Notes under the pieces: generated by a model
Seen by the model: the letters and a program-made list of their open reading frames with translations, nothing else
The model's database searches: none
Told to the model about the DNA's origin: nothing
Shown: positions 46,601-57,556 of the stretch, in pieces
Layout: each line of letters starts with the position of its first letter
Numbering within the stretch: position 1 is the first letter of the stretch
Position numbers and translations under genes: made by a program
Assembly: GCF_003073045.1 (NCBI RefSeq)
Contig: NC_037594.1
Coordinates: 24,310,927-24,374,926 of the forward strand
Direction of reading: 5' to 3'
Length of the DNA: 64,000 bases
From: Pomacea canaliculata
Lineage: Eukaryota; Mollusca; Gastropoda; Architaenioglossa; Ampullariidae

Positions 46601-48241
46601 AGGATTGATACAATATACGTTGGAAACTTGTCAGGCCACATATGGCAATGTGCAAAGACATTGTGTCCAAGAAGCGTGTTTTTGTCCCCTTGCAAACATA
46701 AACATTTTAATAAAAAGTAAGTCAAAAGATGCATTAGGACTTTATTAACAAAAAGATCTACATTTCTTCATTTGTACATCAGATTGCAGACAGGGCAAGT
46801 GTTAACTCTTTCCTCGCATTTCACATCCGCAGAAGCTAACTTCTTCACGATCAGTGCTCTTTAAAACACTGTCAATGAGAATTGTCTTTATTTTAGGTTT
46901 ATAGGAGTAACACAGTACACAGTACTTCTGGTTCTAAGTGATAAATTCCTTTGCTTTTTTATCTGCATGGAATAAGTTAAAGTATAATATACCTTTACAT
47001 TGCAATGAGTTAAAATATAAGGTAACCTATAAATTACTTCCCCTTAGGGAGATCACAGCAATCAAGTATATATTGCAGTTGGTCAAGCCATTCCACTTAC
47101 ACAATTAGACATGCTATCTAGTCAATGGCAATTAGGTATTGCTCTTTAATGAATGAGCGGTCAAAGCCAACATTGTGACCAATGACTAGACGCTTCTTCC
47201 ATTGACCACTTGGGGCTGAGAAAGATTTTTGCTTGGTCTCAAGTGGAATTAGGTCAGAGATCTGAGGTTCTTTGGTCCAGTGGAGCCTGTCTTGCAGTAC
47301 AAAGTCACTAGTCCAAGAATACCTGTTTAGAATTAAATTAAGCACAATTTATGGCAAATAGTTTGTACGGCATAGTCTGAGATTTGCTACAAATCTTGTG
47401 ACTTCACTCATTATGGATACACTTCAATCACATTTTGATGATTTTAGTATACTTAAGTGATTTCTCTATTACAATAATATTTTTAAAAATCCTTATTTTT
47501 TACCATAACCATAACATTTGCAAAAATCCATTTTAGCCAAGTTTTGGCACATTTTCTTCACACAATAATTATGCATTTCTCTTAATCATATGCAATTTAG
47601 ACATATTTTTATGTTTCTAGTTATCATGTACAACAGCATACTTTTTAGCTACTGCTTACCAATGTGAAGCTGACAGTGCAGCTGCAATGGTTGGGAAATT
47701 TCCTTCGGTAACCAAGCATTCAATATCAAACACAATTGCATCTTCACTGGGAAATGGCACACTTTCAGTTCTGCCATCCAAATAATATTTTGTCCAGCCC
47801 TTTTGCTTTACCCAAACATCCGGCATAGGGGGTGGGTTTGACTGTGCCAAGGTGTCTGCCAATTGTTTGTAGTCTTTGATCTGCTTATTGGCAATATACC
47901 TGAAGTGCTCATCAATGTTGCAGCCATTCAGTTTTGGAAGCTCCAGATCAACGTCTGCAGTGCTAGCGGCACTGCTCTTGAGAAGTCCAAACTTCTGTAA
48001 GTGTGCTTGGATTTTTTTAAGATCTGCATCATTTGTGACTTCAGGATTACTTGATGACTTTTCTGAAGTGATACGTCTTGTTTTCCAAATATCTGTTTGT
48101 GAAGAGACTCTGTAAGCATCTGAATATTCAAGGCATTAAAACGCTGAAGGTATTGATTATTACACCGAAGTTGTCGTGTTTGGCACCAAGTAACTTTGGC
48201 ATAGGGACTGCTGGTCGCGAAAGTCTTTGTAAGAAAGCCAT
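34670..48241 (-). CDS. POLG: Mitochondrial DNA polymerase gamma, catalytic subunit
   Basis: Replicates and proofreads mitochondrial DNA. Coding exons 5' to 3' (plus coordinates): 47660-48241, 47130-47322, 46530-46688, 45158-45298, 44554-44633, 43840-44022, 42933-42972, 42579-42679, 41946-42188, 41630-41795, 41136-41213, 40745-40902, 40300-40353, 39851-39968, 39312-39447, 38912-39018, 37542-37681, 36563-36589, 36117-36231, 35684-35935, 35024-35141, 34670-34728; about 1080 aa (human 1239). Exonuclease motifs: [25 protein letters not shown]. Polymerase motifs: [13 protein letters not shown] (A), NYGRIYGAG (B), [10 protein letters not shown] (C). From exon 2 on, every phase agrees. Exon 1 does not: a presequence-like start ([23 protein letters not shown] at 48241), then [18 protein letters not shown], then [11 protein letters not shown] are in three different frames, each step equal to one missing base. 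The donor at 47129-47128 reads GC, not GT. Exon 36563-36589 is only 27 nt. Confidence 0.95.
37020..37180 (-). mobile_element. tRNA-derived SINE, inverted copy in a POLG intron
   Basis: Read on the minus strand, GGTAGCACAACGGTTAGTGC followed by TTGTCACCAATAAAGTGAGTG matches the head of the SINE at 13511-13703 (GCGCAACGGTTAGCG, TGTCACCAATACAGTAA). The far end reads CTGGCAGGGCGTCAAC like the tail of the truncated copy at 10023-10061. Imperfect flanking CTTTAACCT repeats at about 37011 and 37184 may be its target duplication. It is in the intron between the POLG exons at 36563-36589 and 37542-37681. Confidence 0.7.
37922..38782. mobile_element. Tigger-like DNA transposon, internally deleted, in a POLG intron
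   Basis: An 861-bp element with ends CAGTGGAACCTCGGTTAACG (37922) and its inverse CGCTAACCGAGGTTCCACTG (ending 38782), flanked by TA at 37920-37921 and 38783-38784. Minus-strand frames retain a start-like MAPKK near 38490, then a [15 protein letters not shown] stretch resembling the Tigger N-terminal helix-turn-helix. This runs directly into [15 protein letters not shown], which resembles the transposase C-terminal tail. Most of the coding region is therefore deleted. The right arm has internal repeats of TTCGTTATCCGAAATTT. It ends 130 bp from a POLG exon acceptor side. Confidence 0.85.
44655..45080 (+). repeat. Dispersed repeat of the 'TATATAGCGC / CGCTTTACA' type
   Basis: Starts with GGATTTATATAGCACATTTC and contains CAAGCTCAACAGACTTTACA, then GAGATGAGTTTAAGTCCAGA and GGAATTTCAAATACTGGAGC. 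This order (size-class header, CTTTACA, GAGATGAGTTTT, TTCCA-GAG) is common to a non-coding repeat spread through many aquatic animal genomes. It lies in a POLG intron. Fragments with the same AGCGC/GCGCTTTGCA signature appear near 52270-52335 (inverted) and 56080-56100. Confidence 0.5.
45560..46240 (+). mobile_element. Degraded LINE (CR1/L2/Rex-like) reverse transcriptase C-terminal fragment in a POLG intron
   Basis: Read on the plus strand with frame changes, the order [11 protein letters not shown] (the [Y/F]ADD active-site box), [21 protein letters not shown] and [13 protein letters not shown] is that of the C-terminal half of CR1/L2-like non-LTR reverse transcriptases. Several stops and frame shifts show it is dead. 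It is antisense to POLG, in the intron between the exons at 45158-45298 and 46530-46688. Confidence 0.7.
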
Positions 48242-48485
48242 GATTTGAGCATCAACATCTGAAAATGATAATTTTTAGGTAATAAAATTAATGATCATAA
48301 ATCCGTGTTGTTATAGTAGAAAGTGTATAAACATTCCGCAAGTAGAGATATTCAATGTAGATAATAAGTAATAATACGGATAATAATTGTAAAGAGGAAT
48401 TTACATTATCAAACTAAATATTGCACAAAAATTGTGTTTTCATTATTTAGCAATAACAACGGAAAAGATAAAGAACATTAATATA

Positions 48486-48640
48486 CAGTGATACCTCGGT
48501 TGTCGAACATAATTCGTTCCGGGAGGACGGTCGAGAACCAAATTGTTCGAGAACCGAAGCAATGAAACCCAAGGAAATCTGGATTAATTTCGTTCCAAGC
48601 CCAGAAAATGCCTATTTACTGGCCTATTTGTATATAATAT
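48486..48640 (+). mobile_element. Solitary end of a third Tigger-like element
   Basis: CAGTGATACCTCGGTTGTCG at 48486, preceded by TA, followed by AACATAATTCGTTCCGGGAG and internal GTTCGAGAACCGAA repeats, has the layout of Tigger left ends. No matching inverted right end was found within the next 2 kb, so the element is truncated or its right part has decayed. It lies about 250 bp upstream of the first recognised POLG coding exon. The end coordinate is approximate. Confidence 0.65.
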
Positions 48641-50573
48641 GTAGAAAAACATGTCTCAACAAGTAAGAAATAATAGTTTATAAAACTAAAACAAAAAAAT
48701 GTAGTACAGTATTGTGTTCATTTACTGTACCTTACCAAAACTTTATGGCAGGAGGGAATAGTGGAGGGAGGTCTGATGACGGCTGTCTTCGGCTCAACTC
48801 AGTGAATTTATTTTCTCGTTGTCGAATACCGATTTTCTTTCCTATCTGCACACTACACGTTCGTTAATACATACTTTCTACACTGAACTAGATGGAAGCA
48901 CGCTCCGTGTTTACAAACGCCGCCATTTGTCAGACTTTCGAGTTACCTCCCGTTGACCATCCGTGACCTCTGTGACCCGCGTGTAACTCATATCCCTAAA
49001 TACTAAATACACGTCCATGGTTTCAACTAACCTGTGGCGGCAGTCATAAAAAACAAGGTTTCTTCAACACACTTCTCGCTCTACCTTCCACAGTTAAGTG
49101 CTTTAGTATCTTAATCTGTGTGTAGTTCGCGACTTTTCGTCTAAAGTCGAGTAAAAGTGTAAAATTGTAAATTGATTCCATCAAGTTTTCACGCTTTCAT
49201 ATCTTGGTCACTTAAAATTAATTGCACCAGCCTTTTGCACAGCTGTCACAAATGATGAAGTAAATTAAAAATTGTAAAGATAGTTAATACTTTCGCCGCA
49301 TAGTAAATAGTGTGAAAGGTGGGTGAAACGCGTATCATTTTTTTTATCGCACGGCGGGCTTTGAGAAAATTGTGCCAGTTGGTGTTTTTAAGGTTTGCAC
49401 GCTTGCGCAAGGTTTAGTTATTTAGTTGGTAAAGCGAACTTTTGAAAAAAAAAATGTTTGTAAGATTTCATTTAAAGTAGAAAATCCATGCTGACACTAC
49501 AGACTGCTTTGTAGAGATGATGGAAATGGTACTGGTGGTGGTGTTTGATGGGAGAAACAAATAATTATAATGATAATGATCGAAATCGTTATGTCTGAAC
49601 CACTGCATGAATGCTTGCAAAACATATTATTTATGGCACTGTTAATTAATTACCCGAGAGGCTGAATGTTTTACAGCAGAAATTCATTCTGTGGTTTCTA
49701 TGCAAACAATTAAATGTTATAATGTTAAGTATGCAGCCCTAATTACCCCCAAAAATTCATAAGAATAAAGTTCACACTGATCTGTTACTCTTTAATTTAT
49801 TTGACTAAACACTGGGCAAGCAAATATATATCACAAGATTGCAGCTAACCTAATTAACCTTTAGAAGATATGGCACCGTGCATTAAGTTAGTGCAGATTT
49901 TATCTCATAACTGAAAAAAAGTTAAGAATACTAAAACTAAATTTCATTAAAGAAAGGACACCATACAGATTCAAAAGTTAACACACGCTGTATGTCTTTT
50001 AAAACAGAGATAAAATAACTACAGAAGCTATGTATAAACAATTTAAAAGATTATAATTATGGAATAAAAACTTAACTACTTGAAACAGAAAGCAGCATAA
50101 TTAAGATTGTTTTCTTAATATTTAACATCAGACCAAATAAAGATAAAAATATAACAAGAACGGGAAATATAGTTAATCAGCTGAAAATGCAAACATGCAA
50201 GTGAATGCATGCCAGCAGCACTATGAAGTTATAGGATGGAGACTTATATATGCTGCTACTTTGCTGAATGCCTGTTCGCCGAATTCTGCTAGCGTCTAAA
50301 TTTTCAATAGCTGTCTCATTTTAGTACATCTAACACTATATATGCTCTCTTTTACGTTGAATGAATATTTCGTGCAATTAGTGTGAATACATTATGACCA
50401 GAGTATGCATGCACACTGTAACAGCCTGGAAGCCTTGAGGAACAAGAAGGTCGAATGTTCTTGTGGAAGTCTTCTCTGTTGAAGTACTTATTCATGCTTC
50501 ATGGCCTGACGAACGAGCAAGTTTCTTTTGAAAGAACGGACTACTGGCCATTTGATGATGTAGTTCATGGCAC
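48641..50573. other. Intergenic between POLG 5' end and the DUF829 gene 3' end
   Basis: Probably holds the POLG promoter and 5' UTR on the minus strand. The stretch around 48880-49100 is the least AT-rich part. No exon, RNA gene or clear promoter element was identified. Confidence 0.4.
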
Positions 50574-53500
50574 TCACAGCCTTGATTTTGGGGTCAGCAA
50601 ACTGTCAAGAAAGCCGTACACTTCTTCTGTGTACTCCTCTGGATGGAACTGAAAATGAGCAACGTGAGGAGATTGTTCCCATTTCTTGACGCGTACGAAG
50701 AACCCTTTCCTGAACCAGTCTGCTACCACCGCGTCCACCTTCGGCGCTGGAACCACGGCATCCGTGGAAGAATAAAGGATTAGGGTGGGGTAGCCTCCAT
50801 CGTTCTTTTCTGCCGCTCGCGCGCCTTGAAGGTAGTGGATTCCGACTGAACTCGGAAAGGACCGGATATAGGCTGCTAGAATTATGCGCAACACGGCTCG
50901 GAAGATGGGTCGGGACGTGACGCTGTTGGGCATGCCCACCAATATGGCCTCCATGGGCGTGGGACTGTCCATGATAACGCCCAGGATGCGGCGGTGGACT
51001 TCGGCGAACTTGATTTGAACAGCCACCATCGTGCCGTCTTGGGCCCGCTCCTTCTCCTGGCCGGAGGTGCAGCTTTCTGAGAATTCGCTCTTAAGATGGC
51101 CGGCAGAGTTGCTTTTAGAATCGTCGTCTGTCGAGCTTCTCGTGTTTGTTGTTGCCGGGGGAGCTCCCGCGTCATCCCCGCGATCGCCTTGCTGTGGTCC
51201 GTAATCGGGGTATTTCAAAGCTTGACGCAGGTCATCGGCAAGTTTATCGCCGTGCGCCTTAGTGAGGATAGCGATGTCGGAGTTCATCTCCAGCAGCATT
51301 TGTCCCCAGACGAAGGCCCCGATAGAAAAGCCGTGGATGATGAGTGGTCTTTTAGCTAGCGGTCCATTTTCATCCTGAAACACACAGCGCATTGGTTATC
51401 ATTTGGAAGTTTCTCTTTCGGCGTTATTTTGTGCTTGTCTTCTTCCGTCACCACTCCCCCTATGCCGGGCGCCTGTCATCTATGTCATGTGGGTGTTGAG
51501 GGGATGTGTCTGTAGCTATGTTTCTAATTCTTTCTTCCCCATCATGCCCAGGACCAAGATGGCTCATTGCGAACCAGTTGTTACACTTTAATAAAAAAAT
51601 ATCTTCGTAATTCCAACGACATCAAAATCTTTGAACATTGTATCTATTGATGAATTTGAGAAAAATTAACTTACATCAGACAGAAAGGAGAGGCTTAGTA
51701 ATAAGTTAGAAATAACGGTAGGGGATTTCAGACGGAAAAGAGGAAACTTGCGAAAAAGGATCTATCATCCAGGACAACAAAATAGGAGAAAAGAAAGTCT
51801 GAACGAATTCTGTATTTGTAGTCTATTGGGAGACTACGAAGGCCATTTGAAAAAAAAAATCTATCCTCGATTACAGTGCCTGAATTTACAGCACACAACA
51901 CGTTCTTTTCATTCTCACATACGAACTCACCTGCAACAGCGACAGAAGTTCTTTGACGATTCTTTTCGTCCTTATCGGTCTGATTATCTGGCTAGGAGTC
52001 ACTTGTACGACGAGCACGTCAAGGCCCTTCCTCAGATACAATTCACTGTATTTGGACACGTGGTTTTGCTTGGCTCGAAGCCATGGAATGATTATTACTA
52101 GAGGGCGCTGATCACAACCCCTTTCATCCTGACATTTCCCCGCTGCAGATTGCAAAATAAAACGGCCGAGTGAACGCCTCGTGAGTCCAGGAAATTCTTT
52201 ATTTTTGGGGGTTTTAGAGTAGTTTTGTAAACTGGATTCCTGCAACATCAACAGCAATAATATTCATAATAGAGCGCATTCATATACCCCCTTTTCTTAG
52301 CTTCAGTCGGTCTCTAAGCGCTTTGCAAACATACACGTGCACAATTAAAGTACATGCCTTCAAGAACGCGCTTACACACAACACAGACACGGATACGCAC
52401 ATCACTTGACATATAGATGCATAAAAAGGCATCTCATTATTACACATTATTGCTAAACTATGAAGCATGTACACTTTTAACTTTTTGAATACACAGAACA
52501 ATCTGTCTTTATCTTTTAGATAGAAGAGCTCATCATTTACACCTCCCACAGTCTCTCTCTAACTCTCTTCCTTCTCTGGTGGTTTTTTTTTTTTTCCTAA
52601 CAAGTGCTCTGATATTCCTCTAACTGCTTCTTTGAATACCATGAACATTATGAAACTTCTTGTCATCTCGTTTCCTTTCGTGGCTGCTTTTATATCTCTT
52701 AGGCGTTGTTTACTGGATGCTTATACATCGGGTCCTCATCCTTTAATTGTTATCGTCCCAATCATCATTCAACATCATACAACAGCCTACATTTAATGAA
52801 GCAATCAAAAATGCATGGTGTCTTGGATTGAGGCCCGCATTACAGGGATACACAGTGGATATCCCCCTGTGGGATCCCGCGGTAAACTTGCCTAGCGAGC
52901 ATTGTAAGAATAGGGTCTTTGCCATCCAGCCAGGCATGTCGGAGAGGCGACTAAGGTGGACTCCTACTCTAGAGGTAAAGTAGGTTGTGGTAGGGCTAAC
53001 GACCCCACCATGTAAAAAAAGCCTGTTACTGAAACTAACACCAGAGAATTCGTCACGGATGGCAAAGGTAATAAAGCACAGTGGATATCAAATGCTTCTT
53101 TTCGTCAACACAATGTGTCTGGTACACGTGAGAGCAAAATGCTATGTATGGCAAGAGTGGTGACCTTTTAAAAAGATTTCCTTGCATAATGAGCAGCTGG
53201 GATCGCTGCATGTTTGCAGTTACTATTTCTCTGGGAGGAACGTTAAGTCCACCCATATTAGCATGTAGCATAGAGCACGTTTCTCCACAACGACAAACCC
53301 TTTGTGTCAGTTGAAAAAATGTTTCAGATACTTTAAAAATCAACCCACAAACGTCCAGCCAAACAACCAAGCCAGCAGCCATTCAGTAACTAAATCAGCC
53401 ACTCCGTCTACATCTCGCTTATTACTGCTCACTTTGCTCATCTCTTCTTGAAAGTCCTTGACAGCAGGTTCTCGCCAATTCGTGACATCCGACAGATGCC

Positions 53501-53579
53501 TCCTGTTCTGGCTTTCTGCTGGAGCGACCCTGTTTCTGCGAAAGCAAGAAAAACACATGGTGACCCGCATTTTCGACAT
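50574..53579 (-). CDS. DUF829/TMEM53-like alpha/beta-hydrolase
   Basis: Three coding exons: 53433-53579, 51931-52239, 50574-51374 (stop), phase-0 introns, 418 aa. The core begins at RPLVIIIPWLRAKQNHVSKY, then YSELYLRKGLDVL, matching the strand-loop-helix start of the DUF829 (TMEM53) family. GFSIG around S169 is the nucleophile elbow. D-S-P-T-P, YSSTDAVVP (candidate catalytic Asp) and SPHVAHF (candidate His) complete a plausible Ser-Asp-His triad. Unlike typical members it carries a hydrophilic Ser/Asp/Gly/Glu-rich insert of roughly 75 residues after the elbow. The first exon (MSKMRVTMCFSCFRRNR at its start) is linked by a GTGAGC donor and matching phase, not by homology. In-frame Met codons further upstream leave the true start open. 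Enzymatic substrate is unknown. The family is usually found on the nuclear envelope or ER. Confidence 0.85.
52780..53050 (+). mobile_element. Possible LINE 5' leader fragment
   Basis: Relatively GC-rich sequence inside intron 1 of the DUF829 gene, with GTGGTAGGGCTAACGACCCC followed by ACCATGTAAAAAAAGC. I associate this wording with the leaders of certain invertebrate non-LTR retrotransposons. A short open frame spans it but no reverse transcriptase motif is present. The identification is tentative. Confidence 0.3.
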
Positions 53580-56500
53580 GGCCGTGGTGTACAAGATGCC
53601 GGCAGCGAAGGCAAATGGCCGTCCTCTGCACAGGACATACAAATGCCAGGTGCTCAGCATTTGTGGGTCTGATCCAAGCGACTGCAGGGCGAGCAGGTTA
53701 CAATAACATGCCTGGCTTTCATCAGCAAACCGCTATTTTTTTTCTGATGAGGTCGACAAGACTGTGTCCCGATCAGTAGGTGTCTCTGTGGTTGTGTTGA
53801 CAGCTCGAATGTGGGTCTGCCACCTTCGTTGTGACAAGACCGCCCAGCTTTAAACCTGTGAATGAAACTAGTGTTTTAAGGTTTTAAGTCCCACTCTATT
53901 CTCCGTGAGATTTATGGCATGCCGAACACAAAGAAGCTGGAAACGTTTCAGAGGAATCTAAAAAAGATGATGAACAAAGATGGAAATAAAGTGAACTGGA
54001 GACGTTTCTGTCTACATCCAATAAGTTTTATTTTTCTGATGGACTTATGCCAAAGATTACAAGTCAGAAGACGGTGCGGTTTTTTTTTTTTATGGACACG
54101 CACGCACGTACCCACCCACACACACGTTGGGAAATCTTTTATTGGATGTAGAGATGATTAATGCCTCCAGAAATCTATAAAGTTTCACAAACAATTCCAG
54201 AACTTATCATCTATAACTTGCTTCGACTGCAGGGTGTGCGGGCACACTTTTCAGTAAGCAATTGTAAGTATTTTGATGTCTAATGTTGACCCTTCTCAAA
54301 TTAAAAATTCAACATGCTGGTCAACAAGCAACTCGAGGACTTTAAATTACTTTCATGGAAATGGTACGATTTATTGCACGGTATATAGTATTACAATCCT
54401 TCAAACATGAAAATTATTACTTACTTTTTGGAACCCCTCCTTCTTGTATTGTAACGATAACTAGATCCTGTGTCATGACAAATTATCAGTGTATGATTTC
54501 ACTATCTGCATGGTTACATCCTTTCAATGACATCACAAATTTAAACTCAAGTCAAAACCCTTTCTAAAAGAGCAGCAAATGCAAAACACCGGTTTATACA
54601 AACTATTAGACGTTTGTTCTGTAAGTCCCCGGGTAATTCAAAGCTTTAAAATGCCATGTTTGACTTGTGATCAGGGTCTTTTCAACAATCGTTGATTTAC
54701 AACACTGTGCAGAAGATGATGGTAGTAACATTTGTAAAAGATTAAAACAAAGTATTTAAAAATAGCTCTTACTGTGATGGAGGCTGTGCACACGATAATC
54801 ATGACCTGTAACGTGTAGAATAATATAAACAAATAAACATGTAAGTTACATGTTTTCAACAGAATAATTTAGTTTAATGGTCTGTTTGGTGAGTGCAAAA
54901 GCGAGTAATTTTGACAAACTTAAAAAATAAACGAACATGCACTTGCTCAAACAGTCATGGCAAACAATGAAAATATTACAACTAAAATTCAAATTAATAA
55001 ATGTAAAGGTCTTAATTATTCAACAAATATTCTATGCAGGGAACAAAGCAAAAAAAAAAAACAAAGACCCGTCTTACATCTGCGATGCTTGATAATGTAC
55101 ACTATGTCTTCTTATCACCACAACTGCAGTGAAGAAGACTGCTCTTTCATAATCAGTGGCCGTTCCAGATTGGATTTTTTTCACCTTGATTCTCTCTTAA
55201 CATTCTTCTTCGAGCTCCATCGCTACATTAAGCCTTTAGGAGTCTAACGTTTGCTTTCCTTTTCCGAGATTTTTTTTTTTTTTTAACCCTCTTGTGTGGT
55301 GAAATCGAGGGAGAAGATTCAGCCTCCACTCTATTAAAAGTTTATTTACCCAACATAACAATAAAAAAAAATCCGTTTAATTTTTCTTCCAGTTATTTAT
55401 TTATTTAGATGAATCAGTCCTATTTTCTTCCAATGCCGTTGACATTAATTTCCGTTTTGTGCTGTAGCCTAGTCCCACCCTGAAGTCTTTTCGACGTCAC
55501 TTATCGCTATGACATCGTGATTCAGGACTTTAGATCTAATTTGGCTGATCTCGTTTTAAGGATGACGTAAAACTTGCATGACGTTGTAGGGCAGATCTAA
55601 TCTGCCTCGCGTGGCATCAGCAATGACGTCAGATTATGACATCTGAGTCGCTGCGATCGAAATCCAGAACATGCGAAAGTTATAATTATAACTGTAACGC
55701 AGCTGATAGGTGCGACTTACCTTCATCCGTCCCTTCATCCATTGTCATCTCTGCTCGAAGTGAAAATATGAATCTTGGTCACGGATAATATGTAATAAAC
55801 ACGAGGCACTATACGCAAAGATGTACGAAAATGTACAAGTTCTTATGAAGAAAATACTTATATGCCAATATTTTCAGGGCCTGTGTTAATTAAGTTTCAT
55901 AGAGCTACAAATACTAAATATCATTATTAATATTTTACATGAATTAAGTTGTTCTGTTTGCCAATGGCAACAAGTGAATATTATTTTAAAATCTGTTGTC
56001 ATTGTCTGAGATAAACTCCCTTTTGCTAACTAAAATTGCCATTTTGCGAGCTCTAATTACTGATGCTGGAAAAAGGCGCTGTATAAATGTGCTGATTATC
56101 ATTATTATTAAATATGAAAAATCTGTGCACGTCCATACTTTTTTTTTAATTACCGCTCAAAAATAGAACATCAACGAGACTTTTGATATCAGCAATATAT
56201 AATTACCGTAAGTGTATGGCTTTGTTGCACTATTAACCAAACTTTTGCCTATTTAGAATACAAAAGTATTTGCTTTGTGTTGCCGGAGGGGTGTGTGAGC
56301 TGAAAGCACTGATGTTGATCTTGGCCTATTCATATACAATAACGATCAGGGTTTTTTTAAATAATAAGAATAATATTTAATCAATTATACACTTCTCAAG
56401 TAATTTAATGAATGGCGCGATTATTAATAACTAAATTTGCTTTTATGGGCATATCTTCGGCTATAGGATAAGTCTTTACTCGCGAGTTGAAACAAGTGCA

Positions 56501-57556
56501 GAACAGAGAAGAGTAAGAGGGAAATAAGTGAGCCAACAATGAGTTCAGTATCTTTTTTAATGCATTAATTCTTCTTCAAAGTGTATATTGAACAAATCTT
56601 GACTCTCAATGGATTGAAACTTTTGTCTGAACGGCCTAAAGCATGAACTAGAGCCGCTTATAATTGCCACTTGTCTTGCTCTGTCCATAATACCTGCCCG
56701 CGGAAGCGAAAAAAAAAAAAAACTTCCACCGAAAGATTTGATACTTGCACAGTTAATTGCATTCTACCACGCAGCAGTATAAACCACCTTTTGTGCGTTT
56801 CTTTATTGTTGTTCCTCTTGCAGACTTGGCTGACAATGACATAGCCATTGAAGTCATTCGATCGTTAATCCACGGTAGGCTATTTAACCGCAATGAGTGT
56901 TGTCGCAAGTAGCCTCGTTCTAGTAGCTGACTGAAAAAAAAGAAAAGAAGAAAATCGTCTGCAAGCAGTCCAGGGATATTATAAGTTCGTGCTTTCTCAC
57001 ACTCATCCACCCAGCTTACCCAAACCCACAATATTTAAATAATGCAATCTCGTAGTGTTTAATACGGCTACGAGTCACTGGTTGTATATTTTCTGTATGA
57101 CCATGAGAACATGCACTCGCGCACACGAAATCAAACTAGCTGCCATCGCTTTATAACTACGACTACAAATGTAAAACATCTGCAGGGCTAATTGTCGATT
57201 TAGTTCTCGGTCGAGTTCCCACCCTTCAAAAACCGTTGAGATTCATATTTTTATCTTGACTACAGCGTCTAAAAAAAGGCCGTCATTTGTAAACAAAACG
57301 TCCTTAAAAAAAAAAAAATAAGGAACTCGCTCTCCCTTGTCATCATGGCAGCGTTTGCCCTTTGGTCAAAGGTCATCAACAGCGATCCCATAAAGCACTG
57401 CAACTTCCTTGGAGACATTCAACATGGCGGGATGTTGACATCCTATCCAGCTTGGCTTAGCATGTGAAGACCAATTTTTACAAGATTCTGTGTATTCAGA
57501 AGTATAACGAGGAAACATACAGTCTGCTAAAACAAGTACAACCATTTTATTTCACA
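53580..57556. other. Divergent intergenic region between the DUF829 gene and CFAP69
   Basis: Expected to contain the promoters of both flanking genes, which point away from each other. No exon is supported. It includes homopolymer tracts at 55271-55285 and 56710-56722, and a segment at about 56918-56990 repeated at 22115-22180. Low-CpG, AT-rich DNA otherwise. Confidence 0.4.
56918..56990 (+). repeat. Dispersed repeat, second copy near 22115-22180
   Basis: Both copies share AGCCTCGTTCTAG, an A-rich stretch, AAAATCGTCTGC, then GTCCAGG and ATAAGTTCG in the same order and orientation, with small indels. The function and class are unknown. It may be the edge of a larger unclassified transposable element. 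Confidence 0.6.

Noticed and set aside
51748..52101. 117-codon plus-strand frame
   Set aside because: Antisense shadow of DUF829 gene exon 2.
53580..53660. Upstream extension of the DUF829 first exon, hydrophobic and vaguely like a receptor TM7/helix 8
   Set aside because: In-frame with the chosen start but with no homology; more economically 5' UTR or an alternative start region.
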